DNA from: CAZFIM01 sp964519615
GTDB lineage: Bacteria > Chloroflexota > Dehalococcoidia > GIF9 > UBA5629
DNA length: 17,240 bases
Direction of reading: 5' to 3'
Assembly (NCBI GenBank): GCA_964519615.1
Contig: CAZFIM010000055.1
Location: forward strand, 1 to 17,240
A program made the position numbers and the translations under genes. Positions within the stretch are counted from its first letter, which is position 1. Every line of letters starts with the position of its first letter. This document shows positions 6,340 to 14,232 of this stretch, one piece after another. Under the pieces are notes generated by a model that saw nothing but the letters and a program-made list of their open reading frames with translations, was not told the DNA's origin and ran no database searches.

Positions 6340-6696
6340 TTACCATCTACCCTTTCCACCACGTGATCCTCCACCCCCTTTTCCACTACCCCGTGACCAT
6401 CCACCCCGTGAGCTCCCACCTTTTTTACCGCCCTGAGGTCTGCTGCCACTTTCGAAACGTTCCCTGGCTCCGCTCACATTGATTTGCCTGTTATGTATCA
6501 TTTTTCCGTTCAGCCCGATAATAGCTGCCTGCCCTTCAGAAAGCACCGGCATTTCAATAAAACCAAAACCTCTGGACTGACCGGTATATTTATCTTTCAT
6601 GATGGTTATAGAAGCTACTTCGCCAAAGTTGGAAAATTCCTCTCGCAGGTCATCTTCGGTGACCTCGTATGATAGATTGCCCACAAAAATATTCAC
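6340..6696 (-). CDS. Glycine-rich RRM RNA-binding protein
   Basis: This 118-residue protein has one RNA recognition motif (about residues 1-78). RNP2 is IFVGNL (3-8) and RNP1 is RGFGFIEM (42-49); both keep the aromatic residues that stack on RNA bases. A Gly/Ser/Arg/Lys-rich disordered tail (about 84-118) ends in GGKGRW. Single-RRM Gly-rich proteins of this size (the cyanobacterial Rbp type) bind single-stranded RNA in the cytoplasm and are often cold-induced. GGAGG lies upstream of the ATG, with a closer AAGGTGA. The gene lies 82 bases after the zinc-ribbon gene on the same strand and is probably co-transcribed with it, which suggests a shared role in RNA handling or stress. Confidence 0.95.
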   Translation of the reverse strand: MNIFVGNLSYEVTEDDLREEFSNFGEVASITIMKDKYTGQSRGFGFIEMPVLSEGQAAIIGLNGKMIHNRQINVSGARERFESGSRPQGGKKGGSSRGGWSRGSGKGGGGSRGGKGRW

Positions 6697-6778
6697 CTTG
6701 TTCCTCCATTTAATAGATTGGCGATAAGAATTACCTGAGCGAATTGCCTCTGGAATTATGCGTGGTTAGGTAACGCTA

Positions 6779-7090
6779 TTAGCTCTCTCTGGTAAGTCTG
6801 ATCTTATTGTAGCAATCTCTGCAGTAGACAGGTCTGCCCTGACGTGGTTCAAAAGGTACCTGGGTTTCCTGTCCGCATTCTGCACAAACTGCAGAAAACA
6901 TCTCACGCGGAGCTCTATGTTGATATCCCTCCGTTTGCGTGCGAGATGCTTTCCTTACTTCACGGCATTCAGGACATCGTTTGGGATCATTTGTATATCC
7001 TCTGGATGCGAAGATTTCCTGTTCTTCTGCACTAAACGTAAAGGTAGTTCCACAATCTGAGCACCGGATTTGCTTATCCTCAAAGCTCAT
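6779..7090 (-). CDS. Double zinc-ribbon protein
   Basis: This 103-residue protein has two zinc-ribbon modules. The first uses C10/C13 and C39/C42, with the spacing and the FTFSAEEQEIFASRGY pattern of the 'probable zinc-ribbon' family (zf-trcl type). The second uses C69/C72 and C90/C93 (CAECG...YCRDCY). An ATG 18 bases upstream (7108) would add six residues, but it sits at the SD AAAGGAGG, which lies 6 bases before the ATG at 7090. I therefore take 7090 as the start. Related proteins occur next to or fused with cold-shock and RNA-binding domains. Here the next gene is an RRM protein, so binding of RNA or ribosomes is likely, though not shown. It is cytoplasmic. Confidence 0.88.
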   Translation of the reverse strand: MSFEDKQIRCSDCGTTFTFSAEEQEIFASRGYTNDPKRCPECREVRKASRTQTEGYQHRAPREMFSAVCAECGQETQVPFEPRQGRPVYCRDCYNKIRLTRES

Positions 7091-7202
7091 GGATGACCTC
7101 CTTTCCAATAACTAATAGTTGCAGTTGGGGCCATCCTGTAGGTTACAAAATAACACTTTTCAAACCTGCATTTGATTGCCTGATCCAAAACCGCTGGACT
7201 GT

Positions 7203-7231
7203 ATTGTACCTTAAGAGACACGTAACGTAAA
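7203..7231 (-). promoter_or_regulatory. Candidate promoter for the zinc-ribbon/RRM pair
   Basis: On the minus strand TTTACG (7231-7226), 17 bases, TACAAT (7208-7203): 4 of 6 and 5 of 6 consensus matches. It would give a leader of about 105 bases before the start at 7090. Confidence 0.35.
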
Positions 7232-7372
7232 CCCCCTTACACTGTACTAATTGAATATACAGTCTGTCTCTATAGTTATGCTTCCGTATCGTTCATTAGA
7301 ATATGTCGTAGCAGAGATTTCATAGTCGACTATTTCGCCGGGTGCCCACTTTGATGTATGATATCCCTACCG

Positions 7373-7402
7373 TTGCCAGATCTCTTATTAGCATTAAATA
7401 AT
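7373..7402 (+). promoter_or_regulatory. Candidate promoter for the RidA-like gene
   Basis: TTGCCA (7373-7378), 18 bases, AATAAT (7397-7402). The SD AAAGGA (7414-7418 region) and the ATG at 7427 follow closely. Confidence 0.4.
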
Positions 7403-7426
7403 GAGGTAATAGAAAGGATATAGAAT

Positions 7427-7810
7427 ATGAGAAAAGTAACATATCCCCTTGTGTATGCCGGTAAACAACAAAGGTTTGCCAGATGCGTGGTTGTAGGTGA
7501 TTTGATTTTTGTATCCGGTTCAAGTGGAAGGACAAAAGAAACCGGCGAAGTAGCTTCTGATGATACAAAAGAGCAGATGATAGTTGCGCTGGATAAGATC
7601 AGGGCTACATTACAAGAAGTCGGAAGTAATATGAACAATATCGTCAAGACGGTTATCTATCTGAAACGTCTTGAAGATACAGAACTTGAGTATTATAAAA
7701 AGTATGCACCCAATCTTATAGATGAACCTCCTGCCAGTACATTTCTGGTGCCGGCGTCTCTTTCACGCCCTAATATGCTTATTGAGATCGATGTTACCGC
7801 TGTAAAATAG
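7427..7810 (+). CDS. RidA/YjgF/YER057c/UK114 family protein
   Basis: This 127-residue protein has the standard length of the family, whose RidA members hydrolyse reactive enamine/imine intermediates from PLP enzymes. Family landmarks are GDLIFVSGSSG (24-34), the helix with QMIVALDKIRATLQEVG, VKTVIYLKRLED, and the closing IEIDVTAV with the conserved Glu120. The family's catalytic Arg, normally in P-A-R-S/T, is Ser104 here (PPASTF). It therefore belongs with the Rid4-7-like subgroups, for which imine deaminase activity is not expected. AAAGGA lies upstream of the ATG. It converges with the MFS gene 42 bases downstream and no terminator is apparent. The native substrate is unknown. Confidence 0.93.
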   Translation: MRKVTYPLVYAGKQQRFARCVVVGDLIFVSGSSGRTKETGEVASDDTKEQMIVALDKIRATLQEVGSNMNNIVKTVIYLKRLEDTELEYYKKYAPNLIDEPPASTFLVPASLSRPNMLIEIDVTAVK

Positions 7811-7852
7811 CCATACAATATGGGATATGAAGCTTTGGTGGCGTTCTGCCTC

Positions 7853-9082
7853 TCATTTAAGATTACTTTTATGCAAGCGCAGGGGCTTAATAAACAGCAT
7901 TAAAATAAACGCCAGGATAGCAATGATAGCACATAATAAGAATGCAAACGAGTAATTGCCGCTAACATCGAAAATGTATCCGGAAATAAGAGGGCCTATT
8001 GCGGCTCCGATGGTGAAGGCAAAGACGACAATGCCCAGCAATGTTCCGTGATGCTTTATACCAAAAAGCCATGCGACTGAGGGAGATTCCTGCGTGCTGC
8101 AATCTCCCATAGCAAAACCGAAAATTACGGCTACCACGAAGAATGTCCATGTGTCTTTTGCCTCTATTAGAATGATGGCTGCGGCAGTAATAAGGCCGAA
8201 CCCAATCAGAAAGGCTAGACGGTTGCCTATTCTATCCGCAGTCATGCCCATGATTGTTTCACCCACAATGGTCGCACCGCCGATAATTGTCAGCACCAGA
8301 GCGGCAATTGAGGACGGTATTCCCAAATCCGTAATAAATGGCGGTATGTGTACTTGAAAGGAGAAAAGACAATAACCGTAAAACATCATAACCAGACATA
8401 ACATCCAAAATTGCTTATGACGCATAGCTTCGCGTGGAGTGAATCCCTCAGTTGACTGGTTGTCTTTTTCTATTTGTGAGTTGCCATGGTATGGAGTCTC
8501 CCCTATCTCTGACGGATCTCTTTTCATTAATTGTGCCGCTCCGATAACTATCACAAAAACAGCTACACCAAGAATTATAAAGCTATTACGCCATTCATAT
8601 ATGGAGATAAGGTGATTGATTATCGGGGGTAGTATTAAAATACCTATACCTGTACCGGCAAATACTATACCTGTCATCATATTTCTCTTTCCAATAAACC
8701 ATCTGGCAACTGTGGAGAGAACAGGCGCAAAGACTCCGCTGCCAACACCAATAAGGATACCGTAGTAAAGATAGATTTCCCATATAGTATCGACGAGAGA
8801 CATTAAGATATGTCCTGTGCCGCATAAGAATCCGCAAAGAGTCAATACTATACGGGGGCCAAATCTGTCATTGAGACTGCCCATGGCTATGCTAATAGCA
8901 CCGCTCACGAGCAAGGACAGAGAAAATGCGCCGGATGTTACCGCACGTGTCCAGCCAATGTCCGAAATAATAGGTTTAAAGAAAATACCGAAAGTAGACT
9001 GGAGCCCCAGTATGATGAACATGATAAAGAATGAGACCAATACGATAATGTAGCCGTAAAATAAACCGGTATTTTTTAACAT
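7853..9082 (-). CDS. MFS transporter, MCT/oxalate-formate antiporter-like
   Basis: This 409-residue integral membrane protein has about twelve hydrophobic segments in two halves, joined by a polar loop (about 195-220). The N-terminal TFGIFFKPIISDIGWTRA is typical of the monocarboxylate transporter/oxalate-formate antiporter branch, where the Trp-x-Arg pair follows TM1. MGSLNDRFGPR is the MFS loop 2-3 motif, and a related copy (GMTADRIGNR) occurs in the second half. The likely role is uptake or exchange of a small organic anion, but the substrate cannot be read off. The SD is moderate (GGAAAAAAGG before the ATG at 9082). It is divergent from the HD-GYP gene across 259 bases and convergent with the RidA gene. 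Confidence 0.92.
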   Translation of the reverse strand: MLKNTGLFYGYIIVLVSFFIMFIILGLQSTFGIFFKPIISDIGWTRAVTSGAFSLSLLVSGAISIAMGSLNDRFGPRIVLTLCGFLCGTGHILMSLVDTIWEIYLYYGILIGVGSGVFAPVLSTVARWFIGKRNMMTGIVFAGTGIGILILPPIINHLISIYEWRNSFIILGVAVFVIVIGAAQLMKRDPSEIGETPYHGNSQIEKDNQSTEGFTPREAMRHKQFWMLCLVMMFYGYCLFSFQVHIPPFITDLGIPSSIAALVLTIIGGATIVGETIMGMTADRIGNRLAFLIGFGLITAAAIILIEAKDTWTFFVVAVIFGFAMGDCSTQESPSVAWLFGIKHHGTLLGIVVFAFTIGAAIGPLISGYIFDVSGNYSFAFLLCAIIAILAFILMLFIKPLRLHKSNLK

Positions 9083-9341
9083 GGCCTTTTTTCCGCAGGG
9101 ATGCTGCGTATATATTTATTCGAGCGTTTTAAAAAGAGAATTGCATACCGTCAGAAGATAATCGTTATAAAGATTTCGTATTATAGCATAATAATCATGG
9201 TTATTCTTCAGGAATATATGACGAAGCTCCCATTTTTAACAGGACTAAACTCCTATATAAGAAAAAACAATCCCGTTATAGAATAGTCAAATAGGATATT
9301 CATGTAATGCAAAAATATATTAATAGCAGGTGATTGTATTT

Positions 9342-11477
9342 GTGCCCGGTAAGCCGGTCTTAGCAATACTGAAATACAATGGTCTTAAGACTGACATGGA
9401 AATAGTAAAGGACGCACTATATAGTTGTGAAGGACATGAGCCTTGTAGTGACATAAATATGTCTTCCGTGTCCCATATTCTTGGCATATTTTCCTCTACT
9501 ATGGACAGGATGCTTGCATTATCGCCGCAAGAGAATATTTATCAGGTTATATGTGAAGGGCTGAAAAAACTGGCAAGTCAGGCGATTGTGATTGTTTTCT
9601 CATTTGATCATAACTCCGGGACCATCTGTTTGCAGGCCAGTGCGTGTATGGGCAGTAATACCTTTGCCAGGATTATTAGCAAGCATCCGATAGGTGTCCC
9701 TATTACTATCAGCGATGCAGTGCAAAAAAGCCTTTCAACAGGCAAATACAAACATATAACGGGAGGCTTGCATGAAATCACTATAAATTCTTTCTCCTCA
9801 CCTGTCATTGAGGATATGCATAATTTACTTCTCACATGTGGCATGTATGTTGCGGGCTTCACCTGGAAAAAACAACTGCTTGGAGGAGCTGCTTTTCTTA
9901 TCCAGGATAACGCCTGTATGCTGAATCCGGTTATTATTGAGGCATTTGTCCGTCAGATATCTATCATATTAAAACAACGGCAAACTGAAAAGGCGCTGAA
10001 TGAGTCTGAACAAAAATATCGCGATGTTGTTCAGTCCTCAAACAATATGATTTTTACCTCCGATCTTGAAGGCAATGTCCTTTTTGCCAATCAGGCATTT
10101 ACCGATAATCTTGGCTATTCGATGGCTGAAATGAAAGGTGCCAGCTGTTTCAATTTTATTCATTCTGAAGATCAGACTGAAATGCGTAATAAATTCGTAT
10201 CCCTGGCCAAAGGTAAGATTATTGACAACCTGGAATGCCGTTACCGCCGTAAGGATGGTTCCTATATCAATATTCTCAATAGCGCAGCTCCGGTGATAGA
10301 TGCCAGTGGTGACGTGGTAAGTGTGCTCGGTATTGCTTATGACATAAGCGACCGTATCAAAAAGGAGAAGGAACTTCGCGACTATGGCTCTCAACTAGAA
10401 AAACTGGTAGCCAAGCGTACAGAGGAATTGGAGATAACTAACAGGAGGCTTCTTCGTGAGCTTGCTGAAAGGAAGCAAACAGAAGAAGAGTTACGTAAAA
10501 CCTCACAAAAGCTTGATGACCTTATGTCATTGGCGCCTGTTATGATTTGCCGTGTAGACCTGAAAATGAATGTTCAGTATGTTAACAAGAAATTTGAAGA
10601 GGTCACGGGCTATGCAGCAGATGAAGTATTGGGAAAATATTGGCCCTCTTTGGGTGGATTTACTCTTAAAGATACGAAAGCTATGTTAAAGCGCGTGATA
10701 CAGAAACTTATGGGCAGACCCTCCCGAAACTTACAGGTGAAAGTAAAATGTAAAGACGGAAGGTGGATATATGTATCCGGTATCGGAGAACTTATAAAGG
10801 AAAATGGTATACCAGCTGGTATTCAAGTTATGGCGCAGGATATTGATGAACATGTTATTTCCCGGAAAGAGGCTAAACGCAGCACCCGCAGGCTATTAAA
10901 AGCGCTTGAAGGCATTGTTCAGGCAATGGCTGTTACCGTAGAAATGAGAGATCCTTACACCGCAGGGCATCAGCGGCGAGTAGCAAAATTGGCGGGGATG
11001 ATCGCGAGGGAAATGGGATTGACCAGAGATCAAATAAATGGAGTGGAACTGGCAGGGCTTATACACGATCTGGGGAAAATTAAAGTGCCGGCGGAGATTC
11101 TTACTCATCCCAGTAACCTTTCCGAAGCTGAATTCAATATAATCAAAACACATCCGGCGGCAGGATATGACATACTTAAAAATATTGATTTCCCCTGGCC
11201 AGTTGCAGCGGCTGTTTTACAGCATCACGAGAGGATCGATGGTTCCGGATATCCTGATGGAATCACCGGGGAAGATATAATTATAGAAGCAAAGATTCTG
11301 GCAGTTGCCGATGTTGTGGAGGCTATTGCCTCACACAGGCCTTATAGAGCTGCTCTCGGCATAGATACTGCTCTGGCTGAGATAGCTAAAAATAAGGGTA
11401 AGTTATATGAGCCTGCCGCAGTTGAGGCCTGTATCAGTTTATTTAAAAGTAAAGGTTTTTCTCTGGAACAATTATAA
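9342..11477 (+). CDS. GAF-PAS-PAS-HD-GYP protein, probable c-di-GMP phosphodiesterase
   Basis: From the preferred GTG at 9342 the protein has 711 residues. A GTG at 9330 would add four codons, but AGGTGA (9328-9333) is an SD 8 bases before 9342. Domains in order: a GAF-like sensor (about 40-210); a PAS domain (about 220-345, with LFANQAFTDNLGYSMAEM and RRKDGSYINI); a coiled coil (about 346-390); a second PAS (about 392-508, QYVNKKFEEVTGYAADEV); and an HD-GYP domain (about 525-700). The HD-GYP residues are intact: H575-D576 with GK, HHE at 628-630, and DGSGYP with GYP at 636-638. This predicts hydrolysis of cyclic di-GMP to GMP. There is no membrane segment, so it is a cytoplasmic sensor; the ligands (redox, gas, small molecule) are unknown. 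No diguanylate cyclase is visible nearby. Confidence 0.93.
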   Translation: MPGKPVLAILKYNGLKTDMEIVKDALYSCEGHEPCSDINMSSVSHILGIFSSTMDRMLALSPQENIYQVICEGLKKLASQAIVIVFSFDHNSGTICLQASACMGSNTFARIISKHPIGVPITISDAVQKSLSTGKYKHITGGLHEITINSFSSPVIEDMHNLLLTCGMYVAGFTWKKQLLGGAAFLIQDNACMLNPVIIEAFVRQISIILKQRQTEKALNESEQKYRDVVQSSNNMIFTSDLEGNVLFANQAFTDNLGYSMAEMKGASCFNFIHSEDQTEMRNKFVSLAKGKIIDNLECRYRRKDGSYINILNSAAPVIDASGDVVSVLGIAYDISDRIKKEKELRDYGSQLEKLVAKRTEELEITNRRLLRELAERKQTEEELRKTSQKLDDLMSLAPVMICRVDLKMNVQYVNKKFEEVTGYAADEVLGKYWPSLGGFTLKDTKAMLKRVIQKLMGRPSRNLQVKVKCKDGRWIYVSGIGELIKENGIPAGIQVMAQDIDEHVISRKEAKRSTRRLLKALEGIVQAMAVTVEMRDPYTAGHQRRVAKLAGMIAREMGLTRDQINGVELAGLIHDLGKIKVPAEILTHPSNLSEAEFNIIKTHPAAGYDILKNIDFPWPVAAAVLQHHERIDGSGYPDGITGEDIIIEAKILAVADVVEAIASHRPYRAALGIDTALAEIAKNKGKLYEPAAVEACISLFKSKGFSLEQL

Positions 11478-11688
11478 TTGCGTGATTATATATTTGACGC
11501 AAGGTAGCTTGTCTATTCAATGTACTGTGCCCCTGTTTATCGCTGTAGTCATGCCTGTACCATATCAAATATTTACATTAAGCAAATCAGTTATAAAAGC
11601 TTCATCCTTGCCTTGCTTGTCAATTCTGGATATACGTTTTGACATTTTGTAAGTCTATTTTTTACCCTTTAAATCTGTTTTTACATTA

Positions 11689-12360
11689 CTACAGGTTTTG
11701 GTATCGCTTATCCACTATAACTGAAAATTTATTATCCACACCTAGCCGTCTACTTTCGCTTATTCCCTCTATTTTTGCTTTTCCTATGTTGACTATTTTG
11801 CATAATGTAGATGTGCCTACTAAGGGTGGGGCATTGATTAAGTTCTCAAAAGTATATCTAACTACCACATTTCCCTTGCTTGGTAGACTCCAAACATCGT
11901 TTATCACAGGAAACCACCCATCGCTATCTTCTTCGACGGGAGATATTTGCAAAGGATGTAAAGAACGACATAATCTGTAAGGTTTGCTATCTCTACCTTT
12001 TCCATTGTTATACACATCTAAATCCACAGAAGTAATATCAATACTTGTCTTGTAGCGATTATCCCTACTTGCGTACTTTACCTCAATTTTTAGTCTCATA
12101 TAATACCTATCACTAGGCTTGGTTATCCAAAGCTTGCTGGTTTTTACAACTTCACAAGACGGATGATATTGTTTCCACAATCTCCATTCTCTAAACATAG
12201 ATCGAGACCGCCTTAACCATCTGTATGACCAATTTATGAATGAGAGAAAGGTTGATATTAGTTGTTTTAGATAGAGAATTAGCGTTACAGCGGTCAATAC
12301 TATGCCCAGTATTGCACCTATTTTTACGTAAAGTGGCGAAGAATACATGTCTATTACCAT
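11689..12360 (-). CDS. Hypothetical membrane-anchored protein
   Basis: This 223-residue protein has one strong hydrophobic segment (about residues 11-33). A basic aromatic stretch follows (about 43-65, rich in W, R and K), which could be an amphipathic membrane-proximal helix. The rest (about 70-223) is a soluble, probably beta-rich domain with no recognisable motif. The positive charge after the segment suggests the soluble domain is cytoplasmic. The start at 12360 lacks a clear SD; an in-frame ATG at 12348 is equally possible. The 211-base region between its stop and the HD-GYP stop has no convincing terminator. Its codon third positions are AT-rich compared with the metalloenzyme gene at the right end. 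I do not recognise the family; it could be a lineage-specific or acquired gene. Confidence 0.7.
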   Translation of the reverse strand: MVIDMYSSPLYVKIGAILGIVLTAVTLILYLKQLISTFLSFINWSYRWLRRSRSMFREWRLWKQYHPSCEVVKTSKLWITKPSDRYYMRLKIEVKYASRDNRYKTSIDITSVDLDVYNNGKGRDSKPYRLCRSLHPLQISPVEEDSDGWFPVINDVWSLPSKGNVVVRYTFENLINAPPLVGTSTLCKIVNIGKAKIEGISESRRLGVDNKFSVIVDKRYQNL

Positions 12361-12551
12361 CTAACAGATTGTTATATAACCTTATTCTACCGCTTTGGGA
12401 ACACCACAACCTGTAGTATCCCTTTTTAAGGAAAAATGAACTTGCATAAAGTATATAATCGCTTATAATTGCATGGTATATTTATATAATCGACACTACA
12501 TTAAATTGCAGTGCAGCTCGGTTTATATTTAGTGACAATAAATACCACCTT

Positions 12552-13205
12552 TTACAGCTCAACCCAGTTATTTTTAAGAGCCTTATATAAAGCTTCGGTA
12601 CGTGTATTTACAGATAGTTTACTGAAAATATTACGAAAATAGCTGTCTACGGTCCTATCCGAAATAGCTAGTTGTCTACCTATTATTTTATTGGTCATAC
12701 CGTGACCGGCAAGTTCCAGTATCTGGTGTTCCCTCCAGTTAAGGGGGCAATTTTGATTATTATTAATAGCGGAAGCCGGTTTTTCTGCAATGACCTTTTT
12801 CACTATCTCAAAACACCCCGCCGTCTGTCCGTGATATACACTTTTAATTGCAGCCAGTAATTGTACTGGTGTGGCATATAGCGGCAAGCATGAAGATGCC
12901 CCTGCATTCAGAAGCGCTTTCAGCCCTGCTATATTATTTTCCAGAGGGCTAATGACCAGGATGCCAACGTCTGAATAAATGTTTTTTACCTGTCTGATAA
13001 AATCCGGCCCGGATATATCGGAGAAGCCGTCACTCATTATTAAAACATGGGGGTGATTAGAGGTAACTAGATCCAAAGAATCGCTGTCCCCATCGTTTTG
13101 GGCAACAACTTCCATATTGTCCGATGTAACAGTAGCAGCAATGCCATTTCTTAATAATACCTCATGCATAGCAATCATCACCTTTATTTTCGCATCAGAT
13201 TCCAT
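12552..13205 (-). CDS. LuxR/NarL-type regulator with degenerate receiver domain
   Basis: This 217-residue protein has an N-terminal receiver-like domain (about 7-125) and a C-terminal LuxR helix-turn-helix (about 153-215). The helix-turn-helix is well preserved (LNWREHQILELAGHGMTNKIIG, then RTVDSYFRNIFSKL). The receiver keeps the fold pattern but not the chemistry. The acidic pair that binds Mg is Met13-His14, the phosphoacceptor Asp is Ser58 (next to Asp59), and the conserved Lys is Leu109; the Thr/Ser position is Ser86. It is thus probably phosphorylation-independent, acting as a constitutive or ligand-controlled DNA-binding protein. The SD AGGAGG lies about 13 bases before the ATG. No sensor kinase is in the window. 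It may be co-transcribed with the small frame just upstream. Confidence 0.9.
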   Translation of the reverse strand: MESDAKIKVMIAMHEVLLRNGIAATVTSDNMEVVAQNDGDSDSLDLVTSNHPHVLIMSDGFSDISGPDFIRQVKNIYSDVGILVISPLENNIAGLKALLNAGASSCLPLYATPVQLLAAIKSVYHGQTAGCFEIVKKVIAEKPASAINNNQNCPLNWREHQILELAGHGMTNKIIGRQLAISDRTVDSYFRNIFSKLSVNTRTEALYKALKNNWVEL

Positions 13206-13223
13206 TGCTATCAGAAACCTCCT

Positions 13224-13421
13224 CTATGACATTGCATATTTATTACCGCTGGCAAAGCGGGTTATATAGGGATGCAAACCACCTTTATTATTGCTATTGA
13301 CATGGGTGGCGAAACTGTAAAAAATCATCGTTAATAGATAGAGCTCATCACCGGTGTTCAGTAATTCGATAAAATATCCAGGAACAGCGGTAATATGACG
13401 TACGGAAAAGCAATAACACAT
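13224..13421 (-). CDS. Possible small protein coupled to the LuxR-type regulator
   Basis: This 65-residue frame ends 18 bases before the regulator's ATG, and its TAG stop abuts the regulator's SD, which is compatible with translational coupling. The composition is protein-like, with a hydrophobic middle (about residues 26-38, ELYLLTMIFYSF), but there is no known motif. A purine-rich GAGAGAGA precedes the ATG. A promoter candidate lies upstream at 13478-13506. It may instead be untranslated leader of the regulator gene. Confidence 0.4.
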   Translation of the reverse strand: MCYCFSVRHITAVPGYFIELLNTGDELYLLTMIFYSFATHVNSNNKGGLHPYITRFASGNKYAMS

Positions 13422-13477
13422 TCTCTCTCTGTGATGAACGTTATTATCAAGTATCCTATCGGAGCATTAGCGAAGAT

Positions 13478-13506
13478 AATATAACAGATTTTATAGTATG
13501 TTTCTA
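13478..13506 (-). promoter_or_regulatory. Candidate promoter for the LuxR-type regulator unit
   Basis: On the minus strand TAGAAA (13506-13501), 17 bases, TATATT (13483-13478): 4 of 6 and 5 of 6 matches. Transcription would start near 13471, covering both the 65-codon frame and the regulator. Confidence 0.4.
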
Positions 13507-13627
13507 CTGGAAAAGTGACTATTAGTTATGTTGGAATAGTTTTTTTTACAGCTCAGGAATCTGCGGATAGCGGACATCAAAATAAAATTGTTTTATATAT
13601 ATGGGTGTTCACTTGTTTAGATAACTA

Positions 13628-13656
13628 TTGACATGCTGTATTTCGGTTTGTATGAT
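13628..13656 (+). promoter_or_regulatory. Near-consensus sigma-70 promoter for the 107-residue protein gene
   Basis: TTGACA (13628-13633), 17 bases, TATGAT (13651-13656): 11 of 12 consensus bases with ideal spacing. It overlaps the in-frame ATG at 13633, so that codon cannot be the start of this transcript. The mRNA would begin near 13663 and the SD GGAGGT follows at 13673. Confidence 0.7.
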
Positions 13657-13683
13657 GAGGTTATCAGCGGATGGAGGTATCCG

Positions 13684-14007
13684 ATGGAAAATGCCGGATG
13701 GAGTCCAAAGGAATATACCGAACAGGAAGTACTATCTTTGGACCGTTTAAAGAGAGCGGTGTTGAACCGTGTCTTTGAACGGGCGGAATATATGATGGGA
13801 GAAGGGTTGATCCTTGACCATGAAAAAACTGCCGAGATCATTGCTGAGGAATGGCAAAGGGCAAAAGAAGCGGTGATGGCCGCTCCTGCTGCTGCCGCCG
13901 GCTTAAGAAAACAGTGGGAAACGTATGTCACTCAGCAGGTTGAGGGTCATCTGAAAGAGGATAAAGATCATTTGCTATCCCTGGGTGTGGTGGAGAAGAG
14001 CATATAA
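13684..14007 (+). CDS. Small helical protein of unknown function
   Basis: This 107-residue, highly charged, probably all-helical cytoplasmic protein has no signal peptide, membrane segment or cysteine. Visible pieces include SPKEYTEQEVLSLDRLKRAV, an AEEWQRAKEAVMAAPAAAAG helix, and a Glu/Lys-rich end. The start is set by GGAGGT 5 bases before the ATG at 13684 and by a promoter that covers the upstream ATG at 13633, which would add 17 residues. It stands alone, 671 bases before the metalloenzyme operon, with its own strong promoter. I do not recognise the family. The design suits a small regulator or an accessory or chaperone-like protein, but nothing shows which. Confidence 0.7.
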   Translation: MENAGWSPKEYTEQEVLSLDRLKRAVLNRVFERAEYMMGEGLILDHEKTAEIIAEEWQRAKEAVMAAPAAAAGLRKQWETYVTQQVEGHLKEDKDHLLSLGVVEKSI

Positions 14008-14100
14008 ACGGCCACCATAATCGATGACATTGCATGCTCCCGGAAAGTTCAGAATATATTTCATAATAGTGAGTGCTCGATACGTGTTAAGCAAATACTG

Positions 14101-14232
14101 ATGATTGGTATACCTGTAATAGAATTCCTTTATTTCAGAAAAATTATTATAATAATGGCAAAAGGCGCATATGCCCGGGAATTTTCAGACGAATATCCTG
14201 AGGTTAAAGGTCATAGCGTGCAGATAAAATAA
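14101..14232 (+). CDS. Possible short ORF of 43 residues (25 from the inner ATG)
   Basis: ATG at 14101 or 14155 opens a frame ending at TAA 14230-14232. The last 25 residues (MAKGAYAREFSDEYPEVKGH and five more) have a protein-like composition. Neither start has a clear SD. The same frame is open back to the stop of the preceding gene at 14007, so this could be a decayed fragment. Confidence 0.2.
   Translation: MIGIPVIEFLYFRKIIIIMAKGAYAREFSDEYPEVKGHSVQIK

Larger units (their letters stand above)
7091..7426. other. Intergenic region between the divergent zinc-ribbon and RidA genes
   Basis: These 336 bases contain no supported gene. They hold a minus-strand promoter candidate (7203-7231) and a plus-strand one (7373-7402). 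An imperfect-spacing inverted repeat ACTGTA (7241-7246) / TACAGT (7258-7263) lies between them and might be an operator. I see no RNA gene. Confidence 0.5.

Noticed and set aside
7241..7263. LexA-like inverted repeat (CTGT...ACAG)
   Set aside because: The half-sites are 13 bases apart rather than 8, and neither neighbour is a DNA-repair gene. A similar palindrome at 14252-14264 has yet another spacing.
7330..7647. Minus-strand frame of 105 codons across the RidA gene
   Set aside because: It is antisense to the RidA-family motifs and its composition is that of a shadow frame.
11478..11502. Hairpin TTGCGT/ACGCAA just after the HD-GYP gene as terminator
   Set aside because: The stem is short (6 bp), AT-rich in its loop and not followed by a T-run.
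11639..11980. 113-codon plus-strand frame opposite the 223-residue membrane protein
   Set aside because: It has no SD or motif. The minus-strand frame is longer and has a membrane-anchor design.
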